DNA from: Planctomycetota bacterium
GTDB lineage: Bacteria > Planctomycetota > Phycisphaerae > WQYP01
Direction: 5' to 3'
Assembly: GCA_021831565.1 (NCBI GenBank)
Contig: JAKBMM010000005.1
Location: forward strand, 16,998-80,997
Length of the DNA stretch: 64,000 nucleotides
The notes under the pieces are model-generated. The model was not told where the DNA came from, did not search any database, and saw only the letters and a list, made by a program, of their open reading frames with translations. This document shows, piece by piece, positions 36,087 through 44,735 of this stretch (position 1 is its first letter; the number at the start of each line of letters is the position of its first letter). The position numbers and the translations under genes are program-made.

Positions 36087-37730
36087 ATGCCCACGATGGA
36101 AGTTGATGGAAAGAAAGTTTCCTGGGAAGGCCGGAAAATGATTCTCCAGGCCTGCCTGGACAACGGCGTGGAACTGCCGCATTACTGCTACCACCAGGGT
36201 CTTTCGATCGTAGCCAGTTGCCGTATTTGTCTGGTGGAAGTGGAAAATCCCGATCCGAAGGATCCGGGCAAGCTGGTGAAGATTCCCAAGTTGATGCCGG
36301 CGTGCCAAACCCCCGCCGTGGACGGCATGAAGGTGCATAGCCTCTCGCCCAAGGCCGCGGCCAATCAGAAGGCGGTGCTGGAATTCCTTCTGCTAAACCA
36401 TCCGTTGGATTGCCCCGTGTGCGATCAGGCCGGCGAGTGCTACCTGCAGGATTACAGCTTCCGCTACGGCCGCGCCCAGAGCCGTTTCGAGGAGGACAAG
36501 GCCAAAAAACCCAAGAAGGATATCGGCAAGCACGTGTTGCTCTATAGCGATCGCTGCATCATGTGCACCCGCTGCGTGCGCTTCACGCGGGAAATTTCCG
36601 GCACGGGCGAACTGGGAGTCTTCGGGCGCGGGCATAAAGAAGAGATCGATGTATTTCCCGGCCAATCGCTGGACAATCCTCTTTCCGGCAATGTGATCGA
36701 CATCTGCCCGGTGGGAGCGCTGCTGGATAAAGATTTTCTGTTTACCCAGCGCGTATGGTTTCTCAAGAAAACACCGAGTATTTCGCCATTTTCCAGCGGC
36801 GGCGAGAATATCTTCATTGAGCACAACCAGGGCCGCGTCTATCGTATCAAGCCCCGTTTCCACAAGGATATCAATCAGTGGTGGATTTCCGACGATATCC
36901 GCTATGGCTGGAATTTCATCCACAACAACCGCCAGAAGCGCATTTCCGTCCGCGGCTCGGCTGATTGTGCAAGTTGGGAATACTCCCTGGGCCGGCTGGA
37001 ACAGATGTTCAGGAAAGCGGCGGCTGAGAAAGGCGCTGGATCCACCGTGTTGCTGTTAAGCCCTTTTGACTCCACGGAGGAAATGTTTCTCGCCGCCAAA
37101 TGGATCCGCGGCATCGATTCGCAAGCGCGGTTGATTCTCAATCCACCGAAGATCGAAGGCCGGGACCAGGTATTCCGAAACCCCGCCACCGGAGCGGTTA
37201 CATACATCATTCGCGCGGAGAAAGCCCCCAACCGCCGTGGCGCGGAAAAGATCATTGCGCATTTCGGCGAGCCTCCCGCCGGCCGGACGGATTCCCTGGA
37301 CGAGCTGGCCGATAGGGCGAAGAATGGCAATATTTCCGCGGCCCTCGTCCTGGTGGATCCGATTGCGCACAACGATTCCCGCCTCGGAGAAGTGTTCGCC
37401 GACCTGGAAAATCTGGTGACGCTGAGTACCCGACCGGATGGTTTGGTCGGTCGGGCCGCACTGGCTTTACCGGTGTGCACGTGGGCGGAAAAGTCGGGTG
37501 TCTTCGAGAATTGCGAAGGCCGCATCCAGGCGTTTGAGCGGGCTGTTGCGCCACTGGAAGAGACCCGCAGCGCCGGCGAAGTGTTTTGGGATTTGCTCTC
37601 CCAGGCCGGTACGTACAACGCCGCCGCCGTTCGCCGCCTGATGGTGCAAGCCGGCCTGGCCGAATACGCCGATGTATCCATCCCGCAGCGCGAAAAAGAG
37701 GTGGAGTTGATGCAGTTTGTGGAATTGTAA
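36087..37730 (+). CDS. nuoG: NADH-quinone oxidoreductase subunit G, short form
   Basis: N-terminal 2Fe-2S (CYHQGLSIVASCRICLVE), NHPLDCPVCDQAGECYLQDYSF, DRCIMCTRCVRFTREI; 547 aa. Confidence 0.93.
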   Translation: MPTMEVDGKKVSWEGRKMILQACLDNGVELPHYCYHQGLSIVASCRICLVEVENPDPKDPGKLVKIPKLMPACQTPAVDGMKVHSLSPKAAANQKAVLEFLLLNHPLDCPVCDQAGECYLQDYSFRYGRAQSRFEEDKAKKPKKDIGKHVLLYSDRCIMCTRCVRFTREISGTGELGVFGRGHKEEIDVFPGQSLDNPLSGNVIDICPVGALLDKDFLFTQRVWFLKKTPSISPFSSGGENIFIEHNQGRVYRIKPRFHKDINQWWISDDIRYGWNFIHNNRQKRISVRGSADCASWEYSLGRLEQMFRKAAAEKGAGSTVLLLSPFDSTEEMFLAAKWIRGIDSQARLILNPPKIEGRDQVFRNPATGAVTYIIRAEKAPNRRGAEKIIAHFGEPPAGRTDSLDELADRAKNGNISAALVLVDPIAHNDSRLGEVFADLENLVTLSTRPDGLVGRAALALPVCTWAEKSGVFENCEGRIQAFERAVAPLEETRSAGEVFWDLLSQAGTYNAAAVRRLMVQAGLAEYADVSIPQREKEVELMQFVEL

Positions 37731-37790
37731 TCCCGGACCCATGCGTCCGGGACGTATGGTTTTGAACAAAATACAACAAGAGGACACGTC

Positions 37791-38615
37791 ATGGGAAAAA
37801 TCAGCCTTGGCGTCAACATGGAATTCATCCGCCACGACGACAAACCCTTTGAATGGGGCGTCCAGACGGCGGCGGCACTCGGCTATGAGTATGTCGAGCC
37901 GATGGTGCATTGGGGGCGCGAGCTGCTGAGCGAAGCGGGTTATTTCCATAGCGTGTCCATGCTGGACGATCCGTACCGCGTGAAAAGGGCGTGCGCAAAA
38001 GCGGGCATAAAACTCTCGGGGCTTTCAGGTCATTCGGTGCTGGTCCGGCCCGATATCGGAACGGATTATCTCAAACAGGCCGTGCGGTTTGCCGCCGAAT
38101 GCGGCGCGCCGGTCGTGAACACCGATGAAGGTCCCAAGGCCCCGTGGACCACGGAGGCGGAGGACTTTGTTCTGATGAAATATACTTTGCGCGAAGCCGC
38201 CGCCGTTGCCGAGCCGCGAAACATTCTGATCGGTCTGGAACCGCACCAGCAATATACCAAGCACCCGGACGGGCTGGACCGCATCCATGCCCTCGTGCAA
38301 TCACCGGCGATCGGCATTAATTTCGACACCGGAAACAGTTACTTGTGCGGGCATGATCCTTATGTCTGGTTGGAGCGCGTCCGGGACCGGCTGGTGCACC
38401 TGCACGCCAAGGATATTTCCGCCGCCCAAGCCGGCTCCGAACGCGGTAAGGTGACCGGTACACCCGTCGGCTGCGCCTGCGGCCAAGGCGTGATCGACTG
38501 GGCGCGCGTGATCGAAATATGTCGCGGCTGCCCCCGCGACATTGTTCTAAGCGTGGAATGCGGCACGGTACCGCAGGCCGCGGCAAGCATCAAACATTTG
38601 AAGAATCTTCTCTAA
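37791..38615 (+). CDS. Sugar phosphate isomerase/epimerase (xylose isomerase-like TIM barrel)
   Basis: LIGLEPHQQYTKHPDGLDRIHALVQSPAIGINFDTGNSYLCGHDP; LVHLHAKDI. Confidence 0.88.
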   Translation: MGKISLGVNMEFIRHDDKPFEWGVQTAAALGYEYVEPMVHWGRELLSEAGYFHSVSMLDDPYRVKRACAKAGIKLSGLSGHSVLVRPDIGTDYLKQAVRFAAECGAPVVNTDEGPKAPWTTEAEDFVLMKYTLREAAAVAEPRNILIGLEPHQQYTKHPDGLDRIHALVQSPAIGINFDTGNSYLCGHDPYVWLERVRDRLVHLHAKDISAAQAGSERGKVTGTPVGCACGQGVIDWARVIEICRGCPRDIVLSVECGTVPQAAASIKHLKNLL

Positions 38616-38707
38616 AGCGGGCGTGGCGCCGGTGAGTGGCTCGCCGATAGCCGGCGCGCGAAGGCGCCGGGCGGCGTGCGAATAGAAAAAAACGGCGAAA
38701 TTCGAGT

Positions 38708-40366
38708 TCAGCGCAGCGCGAAGAAGCTTTTCATCCGTTGGAGCAACGATTGATGAAGTTCGGCGGGCTGGTTGGCGCTTCCCTCGGACGGGGCCATGTC
38801 CCGCAACAACAATACCCGCTGGGCGTGGCGGTCGGCGACCACCCGGGAAACGTTCTCCAGCACTTTCGGATTATTCCGGAAAATGCGCTCCAGGGCCTCG
38901 CTGCCGATCTCGAAGCATACGGTTTCCGCCAGAGCGCAGACTGAGCCGGCGCGGGGCGTACCCATCAGCGCGCTAAGTTCACCGAAATATTCTCCATCGT
39001 GCAGCGCCTCGCAATGGACGCCGCGACCCGCGTTGCGGACGATCCGCAGTTCCACCGCGCCCCGCTGGATGACGAACAGGCTTCGGCCCGGATCGTCCTG
39101 GCGATAAAGCGTATCGCCCGCCGCCAGGAACCGGATGGCGACGTTGCGGGCCAGTTGGGTCATATCATCCGCCGGCAGGGGGGCCAGCAGCGGCACGCGC
39201 GAAAGCAACTCGACGCGCCGCTGAACTTCCGCCGCGCGGGCCTGCTCGCGATCTTTTTGCGGATCCACCATCTGAACGGTGCGGATGGGAAATGGCATGC
39301 TCATGCCCGCCGCCCGGAGACGATACCACGCCAGGATGCGCACGCGGCTTTCAATGTTCATGTGCTCGCGCGGCTTGTTGATCCAGAACCGCAAATGATA
39401 TTCGATGGAAGAATCTCCGAAGGCGCTCAGGTACACCATCGGCGGCGGACTGGCCAGTACGCCCGGGGTTTCGCGCATCGCCTCCAGCAACACCTCCCGC
39501 ACCTGGTCCGGGGGGCTGGAGTACTCCAGTCCGATGCCAATTGTGCGCGCCGTGGCGACGGTGGGCGTATGATAATTGACGATTTTTTCCCGGGCCATCA
39601 TGCTGTTGGGAACCAGCACGTAATTGTCTTCCAGCGTCAACAGAGTAACCGCCCGCCAGGTCATGTCCACCACTTGCCCTTCCACGCCGGCGCAGGTCAC
39701 CCAGTCGCCGATGGTGAACGGCGAACTGGTCTGCATCACCATGCCGCTGAAAAAATTTCCCAGCGGTTCCTGCAGAGCCAGTCCGAGCACCACGGTGATG
39801 ATCGCCGAGCCGGCCAGGAATTTGTTGATGTCCAGATGGAACGCCCAACTGCAGAAGCCCAGCACCGCAAACACGTACGCCACCAGCAGAATGATCTGAT
39901 GGATGAACCGTGGCAGCGGCAGCTTCCCGCCGCGGGTCAGCAGCGGAATCAGCGCCAGCCGGTCCAGCAGTTGCAATCCCACGATCACCAGCAGGACGAT
40001 GAAAATACGTTTGATCCACCAGGCGGGGGCGTCCAGGAGGGGATGATTCATGCGCTGCGGGTGCAGAAACCACAGGGCCAGATACAGCGCGACGAGTTGC
40101 GCGCCCAACAGGACCAGACGCGTGATGCTTTTGCGTTGGAGCCGTTCCCGGAACCATGCCCACAGCAGCCAGAGAATCCCCTGCGCCGCAAGAAATACAA
40201 TCAGGGCGTTGCGAAACTCGCTTAGCGAAGGCATCCACGTCGGCGTGGTGAACAAGGCGCGTACCAGCAGGTGCGCCGCCGCCGAGCGGGTAGCGGGCGG
40301 AAGAACCGCGGCCGCAAGGGTTGCGGGTGTCCATGTCCATACGAACCGCGTGCTGAAAAACGCCAT
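38708..40366 (-). CDS. MscS-family mechanosensitive channel fused to a cyclic-nucleotide-binding domain
   Basis: ITVVLGLALQEPLGNFFSGMVMQTSSPFTIGDWV; C-terminal cNMP-type DGEYFGELSALMGTPRAGSVCAL. Confidence 0.9.
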   Translation of the reverse strand: MAFFSTRFVWTWTPATLAAAVLPPATRSAAAHLLVRALFTTPTWMPSLSEFRNALIVFLAAQGILWLLWAWFRERLQRKSITRLVLLGAQLVALYLALWFLHPQRMNHPLLDAPAWWIKRIFIVLLVIVGLQLLDRLALIPLLTRGGKLPLPRFIHQIILLVAYVFAVLGFCSWAFHLDINKFLAGSAIITVVLGLALQEPLGNFFSGMVMQTSSPFTIGDWVTCAGVEGQVVDMTWRAVTLLTLEDNYVLVPNSMMAREKIVNYHTPTVATARTIGIGLEYSSPPDQVREVLLEAMRETPGVLASPPPMVYLSAFGDSSIEYHLRFWINKPREHMNIESRVRILAWYRLRAAGMSMPFPIRTVQMVDPQKDREQARAAEVQRRVELLSRVPLLAPLPADDMTQLARNVAIRFLAAGDTLYRQDDPGRSLFVIQRGAVELRIVRNAGRGVHCEALHDGEYFGELSALMGTPRAGSVCALAETVCFEIGSEALERIFRNNPKVLENVSRVVADRHAQRVLLLRDMAPSEGSANQPAELHQSLLQRMKSFFALR

Positions 40367-40421
40367 GTGTTTGTCCCCTCGTCTCGGCTTGGCCCCGTCT
40401 CTCGGGAGAGCGCGGCGGCGA

Positions 40422-40450
40422 CTAAGAGCCTATCTATTAATATAGGCTCT
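40422..40450. repeat. AAGAGCCTATC-type dispersed hairpin, copy C
   Basis: CTAAGAGCCTATCTATTAATATAGGCTCT; perfect 9-bp stem AGAGCCTAT/ATAGGCTCT; shares 17 nt exactly with copy D; 12 bp past the dapF stop. Confidence 0.7.
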
Positions 40451-40461
40451 CACATTTGTTT

Positions 40462-41367
40462 CTACTGTTCCGGCCATTCGCCGGTGTATACTTCCACCGC
40501 CGGACCGGTCATATAAAGGCATTCGTCGGTCTGGTTCCATTTAAGCGCCAAGCGTCCGCCGGGCAGGTTCGCCAGGATGATGCGATTGGTCCGATCGGTA
40601 AGCACGCCGGCGGCGCAGACGGCGGCGGCGCCGGTGCCGCAGCCCAGCGTGACGCCGCTGCCGCGTTCCCACGTGCGCATGGTTACTTCGCCCTGGTTGT
40701 GCAGTTGCACGAAGTGGACGTTGACGCGCCGTGGAAACAGCGTGTGCTTTTCCAGCAGAGGCCCCACCATCTCCAACGGAACTCTATCCACGCGCCGGCA
40801 ATAGAACACCAGATGCGGATTGCCCAGGGACAGGCAGGTCATCCGGTCTTCCAGACCACACGCCTTGATCCAGTCCGGACCGGGCGGCATCTCGGCCAGC
40901 CCCAGGGTCGCCAGGGCCGGATGATCGATCACCTGGTCCAGGCCCATGATTAAAACGGGGATGTCCTTCGGGTTCAGGATCGGCCTGCCCATATTTACCG
41001 TCACCTGGTTGACCTTGCCATGCTGCATCCACAGGTCCAGCGTCAGCACCCCCCGGCCGGTTTGCACCCGCAGGGGATTGACCATGGCAATCTGATGATC
41101 GTAGGCGTACTTGGCGACGCAGCGCACGCCGTTGCCGCACATTTCCGCTTCGCTGCCGTCGGCGTTGAACATGCGCATGCGCACGTGAGCGCCCTGGCGC
41201 CGGCCCTCTTCCGTTGGCGGACCGATCAGGATCAGGCCGTCGCCGCCCACGCCGAAATGGCGATCGGAAATTCGCACCGCCAGCTTTTGCGGATCCACCA
41301 CCGACTCGTGGAATGTATTCACATATACGTAGTCGTTCCCGATTCCGTGCATCTTGGTAAATCGCAT
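40462..41367 (-). CDS. dapF: Diaminopimelate epimerase
   Basis: MRFTKMHGIGNDYVYVNTF; FNADGSEAEMCGNGVRCVAKY; WERGSGVTLGCGTGAAAVCAAG. Confidence 0.96.
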   Translation of the reverse strand: MRFTKMHGIGNDYVYVNTFHESVVDPQKLAVRISDRHFGVGGDGLILIGPPTEEGRRQGAHVRMRMFNADGSEAEMCGNGVRCVAKYAYDHQIAMVNPLRVQTGRGVLTLDLWMQHGKVNQVTVNMGRPILNPKDIPVLIMGLDQVIDHPALATLGLAEMPPGPDWIKACGLEDRMTCLSLGNPHLVFYCRRVDRVPLEMVGPLLEKHTLFPRRVNVHFVQLHNQGEVTMRTWERGSGVTLGCGTGAAAVCAAGVLTDRTNRIILANLPGGRLALKWNQTDECLYMTGPAVEVYTGEWPEQ

Positions 41368-41781
41368 GAGAACTCCCCGAATTGGCCACCCCGCCCGGAA
41401 GGGGCGATCCACAGTTCCTGTCCACCGCCGCGCCAACGCGGGCGCGCCTGACCCGCCGGTTGGCGGGTCTTATTCCCGCGGATATTCCGGCCACGCGCGC
41501 ATCGCGAATCCCGATGATTACCGGGACGGCCCGCAGGGCAAAACCGGGCTGTCGCGACGGCCCGCGTCGTACTTTCCGCCGGTTGGTAAGGTAGCCGCAT
41601 TCACGGCATACTTCCACCCTCCCACACCCCCGGCGCGGAAAAAGGGCGGCGCTCCTCCGGCGGAGAAGCAGAACCAAGGCGGCCGGGAAGGCCCGCCACG
41701 GAGCGGTCCCTCCATATTCTTGGCTTTTCGCGTCATGTGTGAAGAATGTTTTTCATGGAGGAGGAATCTGCGCGGGAACTG

Positions 41782-42648
41782 TTAATTTTCCGCCATCGCC
41801 ATCGTTGGCTTTCCAATCACCGAGCCGCGCGCCGAATTCGCGCCCGTCCGCCACGCCACCGCCGAAAGAATATCCCGCCGGTCGCGCACGATGATCACAT
41901 CCGCCCGCGCCTGGGTCGCCTCCGCCAGGCGGGCGTTCGGCAGGTCAATCCGCTTGACCCATTCCTTGGCCTGGACAAGAGTTTTACCATTTTCCATGCG
42001 TCGGTTAACCAGGTTGGCGAGCACCGTCGCCGCCGGCGCCTCCAGATATATCCGTAGATCGAATAAGTCCGCAATTCCGTCATACGGTTCAACGTCCAGC
42101 AGCAGGTAGCTGCCCTCCACCAGGATCAGGTTGTACCGGCTGCTGATGCGGATGGAGCCGGGCGACGGATCATGTGTTCGACGGTTGTAATCCGGCCAGG
42201 TGATTTCCTCCGGTATTTGCCGGATTTCCAGCAGGCGCTGCCGCAGCGCGGCTGCGTCGAATGTTTCCGGGGCGCCCGGGCAGTCGCGCAGGGAGATTTT
42301 CTCGCCGGTTGGAAGCGTGAGGTTCCGTCCCCCCAGAACGCGGTTGGGATAATGAAAGCCGTCCATCGACAAGGCGACCCCCCGGCTGCCGGGAATAAAG
42401 TCATGCTCGGCCAACCACGCCAACTGGGCGGCGAAATAGGACTTGGCTGATCCGGGCGTGCCCACAATCGCCACCATCATCCGCCGTGGCTGGAGCTTCT
42501 GGCAATCGACGATCATCCCCAGCAGGGGGCGCCAATGGTCCGTCCACTCCGAGGCCCGAAGGTGCATGATTCCTTCGCCGCCCTCGAATTTCAGAGGAAG
42601 ATCCTTGTGAAGAAACCAAGGAAAAGGATCAATGACGTTCAGGGACAT
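41782..42648 (-). CDS. Nucleoside/nucleotide kinase family protein (uridine kinase/PRK-like P-loop)
   Basis: MVAIVGTPGSAKSYFAAQLA; LSMDGFHYPN; TWPDYNRRTHDP; LILVEGSYLLLD. Confidence 0.83.
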   Translation of the reverse strand: MSLNVIDPFPWFLHKDLPLKFEGGEGIMHLRASEWTDHWRPLLGMIVDCQKLQPRRMMVAIVGTPGSAKSYFAAQLAWLAEHDFIPGSRGVALSMDGFHYPNRVLGGRNLTLPTGEKISLRDCPGAPETFDAAALRQRLLEIRQIPEEITWPDYNRRTHDPSPGSIRISSRYNLILVEGSYLLLDVEPYDGIADLFDLRIYLEAPAATVLANLVNRRMENGKTLVQAKEWVKRIDLPNARLAEATQARADVIIVRDRRDILSAVAWRTGANSARGSVIGKPTMAMAEN

Positions 42649-42772
42649 GCGGCACCTTTAATACAAACCGTGCGGGCCGGGCATTTATTGTCCATCGGTC
42701 AAACCGCGCCGGAATATGAACATACTTTCAATATCGGAACCGCACCGCGTCGGATAAACTTCCGGGCGGCAT

Positions 42773-43825
42773 TCAGAAGAGTTCCGGCGCGCCGGAGGCG
42801 TTAGCCTTCCGGGGAGGCGGGAGTTCCAGATGTGCGTAGCCCGCCGGCGTAAGCTGGCGCCCCTTGGGCGTGCGGCGGATCAACCCTATTTGCAGCAAAA
42901 AAGGCTCCACCACGTCCTCCAACGTGTCCGACTCCTCGCCCATGGTGGCCGCCAGGGCTTCCAGACCCGTGGGACCGCCCTCATAATCGCGCGCCAGCAC
43001 CTGCATAAAACGTCGATCCAGCGCGTCCAGCCCCTGTTCATCGATGCCTTCCAGCCGCAGCGCTTCCGCGGCGACTTGCCCAGTGAGCCTGCCCTGGCCG
43101 CGCACCAGGGCGAAATCCCGCACCCGCCGCAGTAGCCGGTTGGCCACCCGCGGCGTGCCGCGGGAGCGCCGGGCGATTAACTCCAGCGCTTCACTCTGGC
43201 TGGGCAAATCCAATAGCGCCGCCGAGCGGACGATAATTTTCATCAGATCGTCCCGCCCGTAAAAATCCAGATGATGCGCGATGCCGAAACGCGAGCGCAT
43301 CGGTCCGGAAAGCAGGCCCGCCCGCGTGGTGGCGCCGATAAGCGTGAATGGCTTGATATCCATATGCATGGAGGCGGCGTGCATGCCGCTTCCGGTCACC
43401 ACGTCGATGCAGAAATCCTCCATGGCCGGATAAAGATATTCCTCCACGGCCGCGGGAATGCGGTGAATTTCATCGATGAACAGCACTTCGCCCTGCTGGA
43501 GATTCGTGAGCATGCTCACCAGGTCGGTTGGCCTCACCAGAGCCGGGCCGCTGGTGATCTTGGGAACCGAACGGTTGAGTTCGGCGGCGATGATGTAAGC
43601 CAGCGTAGTCTTACCCAGCCCCGGCGGGCCGTGCAGCAGCACGTGCTCCATCGCCTCGGATCGTTTCTGCGCCGCGGTGATGCTGATCCGCAGCTTTTCC
43701 ACCAGTTCCTTCTGCCCGATGTAGTCAGCCAGACGGCGCGGGCGCAAGGTGGGCGTCGCCGACTTGTCGGGACTCGCTTCATCCTCCGGCAGCGCCGTAC
43801 CGGTTACAATTCTTTCGCGAACCAT
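42773..43825 (-). CDS. ruvB: Holliday junction branch migration ATPase RuvB
   Basis: LRPRRLADYIGQKELVEKL; LLHGPPGLGKTTLAYIIAAEL; LFIDEIHRI; GATTRAGLLSGPMRSRFG. Confidence 0.97.
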   Translation of the reverse strand: MVRERIVTGTALPEDEASPDKSATPTLRPRRLADYIGQKELVEKLRISITAAQKRSEAMEHVLLHGPPGLGKTTLAYIIAAELNRSVPKITSGPALVRPTDLVSMLTNLQQGEVLFIDEIHRIPAAVEEYLYPAMEDFCIDVVTGSGMHAASMHMDIKPFTLIGATTRAGLLSGPMRSRFGIAHHLDFYGRDDLMKIIVRSAALLDLPSQSEALELIARRSRGTPRVANRLLRRVRDFALVRGQGRLTGQVAAEALRLEGIDEQGLDALDRRFMQVLARDYEGGPTGLEALAATMGEESDTLEDVVEPFLLQIGLIRRTPKGRQLTPAGYAHLELPPPRKANASGAPELF

Positions 43826-43872
43826 GGTCTTCCGTTATTGCCGATTCCCGCGGCACCGTGTGGTCGCGGGCG

Positions 43873-44493
43873 TCACCCGCCGCCGCCTTTGAGCTTATAA
43901 GCGGCTTTGACGATGTCCGCCGATTGTGCCAGTGCCGGATCGACCCGACACGCCCGATCCACCCAATTTTCCGCCTCGGCCCGCCGCTCGCCCAGGGCCG
44001 TCAGCGCCGCGATCGCCTGGCGCTGTTCCTCCGTGCGCTGGACTTCCCCGGCGGGAACGGATGGTCCGGCGTAAATATCCACCCGACCGGAAAGTTCGGT
44101 GATAATCCGCTCCGCGGTTCGTTTGCCGATCTCCGGCAGGGTGGTGAGAAAATGGGTATCTTGGCGCACGATGGCGGCGGCGATCTGAGCCACCGGCGCG
44201 GCAATCGCCCGCAACGCCCGCCGCGTCCCGATTCCCTTGACCGTGGTGAATAACATGAAAAAGTCCCGGTCCTGTTCGCGCAGGAAACCCAGCAGGCGGG
44301 GGGCTAATTGGCCGAAGCTGGCATTACCTTCAATATATTGCATGGTAAACAGGGAAATGCGCTGCCCCACCCGTGTTTGCAGATGGGCAATGTCTCCCGC
44401 CGGCACCAGCACCTCGTAACCCAGTTCCCCCACATTCACCAGGATTGCCTCCTGGCTTACCTTTTCCACCGTACCATTGATTCGGGCGATCAT
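43873..44493 (-). CDS. ruvA: Holliday junction branch migration protein RuvA
   Basis: MIARINGTVEKVSQEAILVNVGELGYEVLVPAG; LFTTVKGIGTRRALRAIA; LPEIGKRTAERIITEL. Confidence 0.94.
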   Translation of the reverse strand: MIARINGTVEKVSQEAILVNVGELGYEVLVPAGDIAHLQTRVGQRISLFTMQYIEGNASFGQLAPRLLGFLREQDRDFFMLFTTVKGIGTRRALRAIAAPVAQIAAAIVRQDTHFLTTLPEIGKRTAERIITELSGRVDIYAGPSVPAGEVQRTEEQRQAIAALTALGERRAEAENWVDRACRVDPALAQSADIVKAAYKLKGGGG

Positions 44494-44735
44494 ACGCGCT
44501 GCTTCCCGCCGGTCTAACCACGGCCAAGAGTATACGCATTTTCACCCCGGACTGTATGGGCGGCGGGAGAGCGAATATTTATGATGTGCCCCGCAGGCGC
44601 ATGTTTTGTAAAAATACTTGAAAATAGACGCGGGACCTGTCTGCCCAGACACAGGCAGGCTCGTTGCGGCGCAGGTTACAGACGTTGGTGCGGACGATAC
44701 GCTGTAGGGCGCCGGTATGTGAACCGGAGATTCTT

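Noticed and set aside
34838-36163. 441-aa ORF antisense to nuoF
   Set aside because: Antisense shadow with R/H/A-rich composition; nuoF is certain.
38999-40225. 408-aa plus-strand ORF antisense to the MscS/cNMP gene
   Set aside because: Q/H/R-rich shadow ORF, no domain signal.
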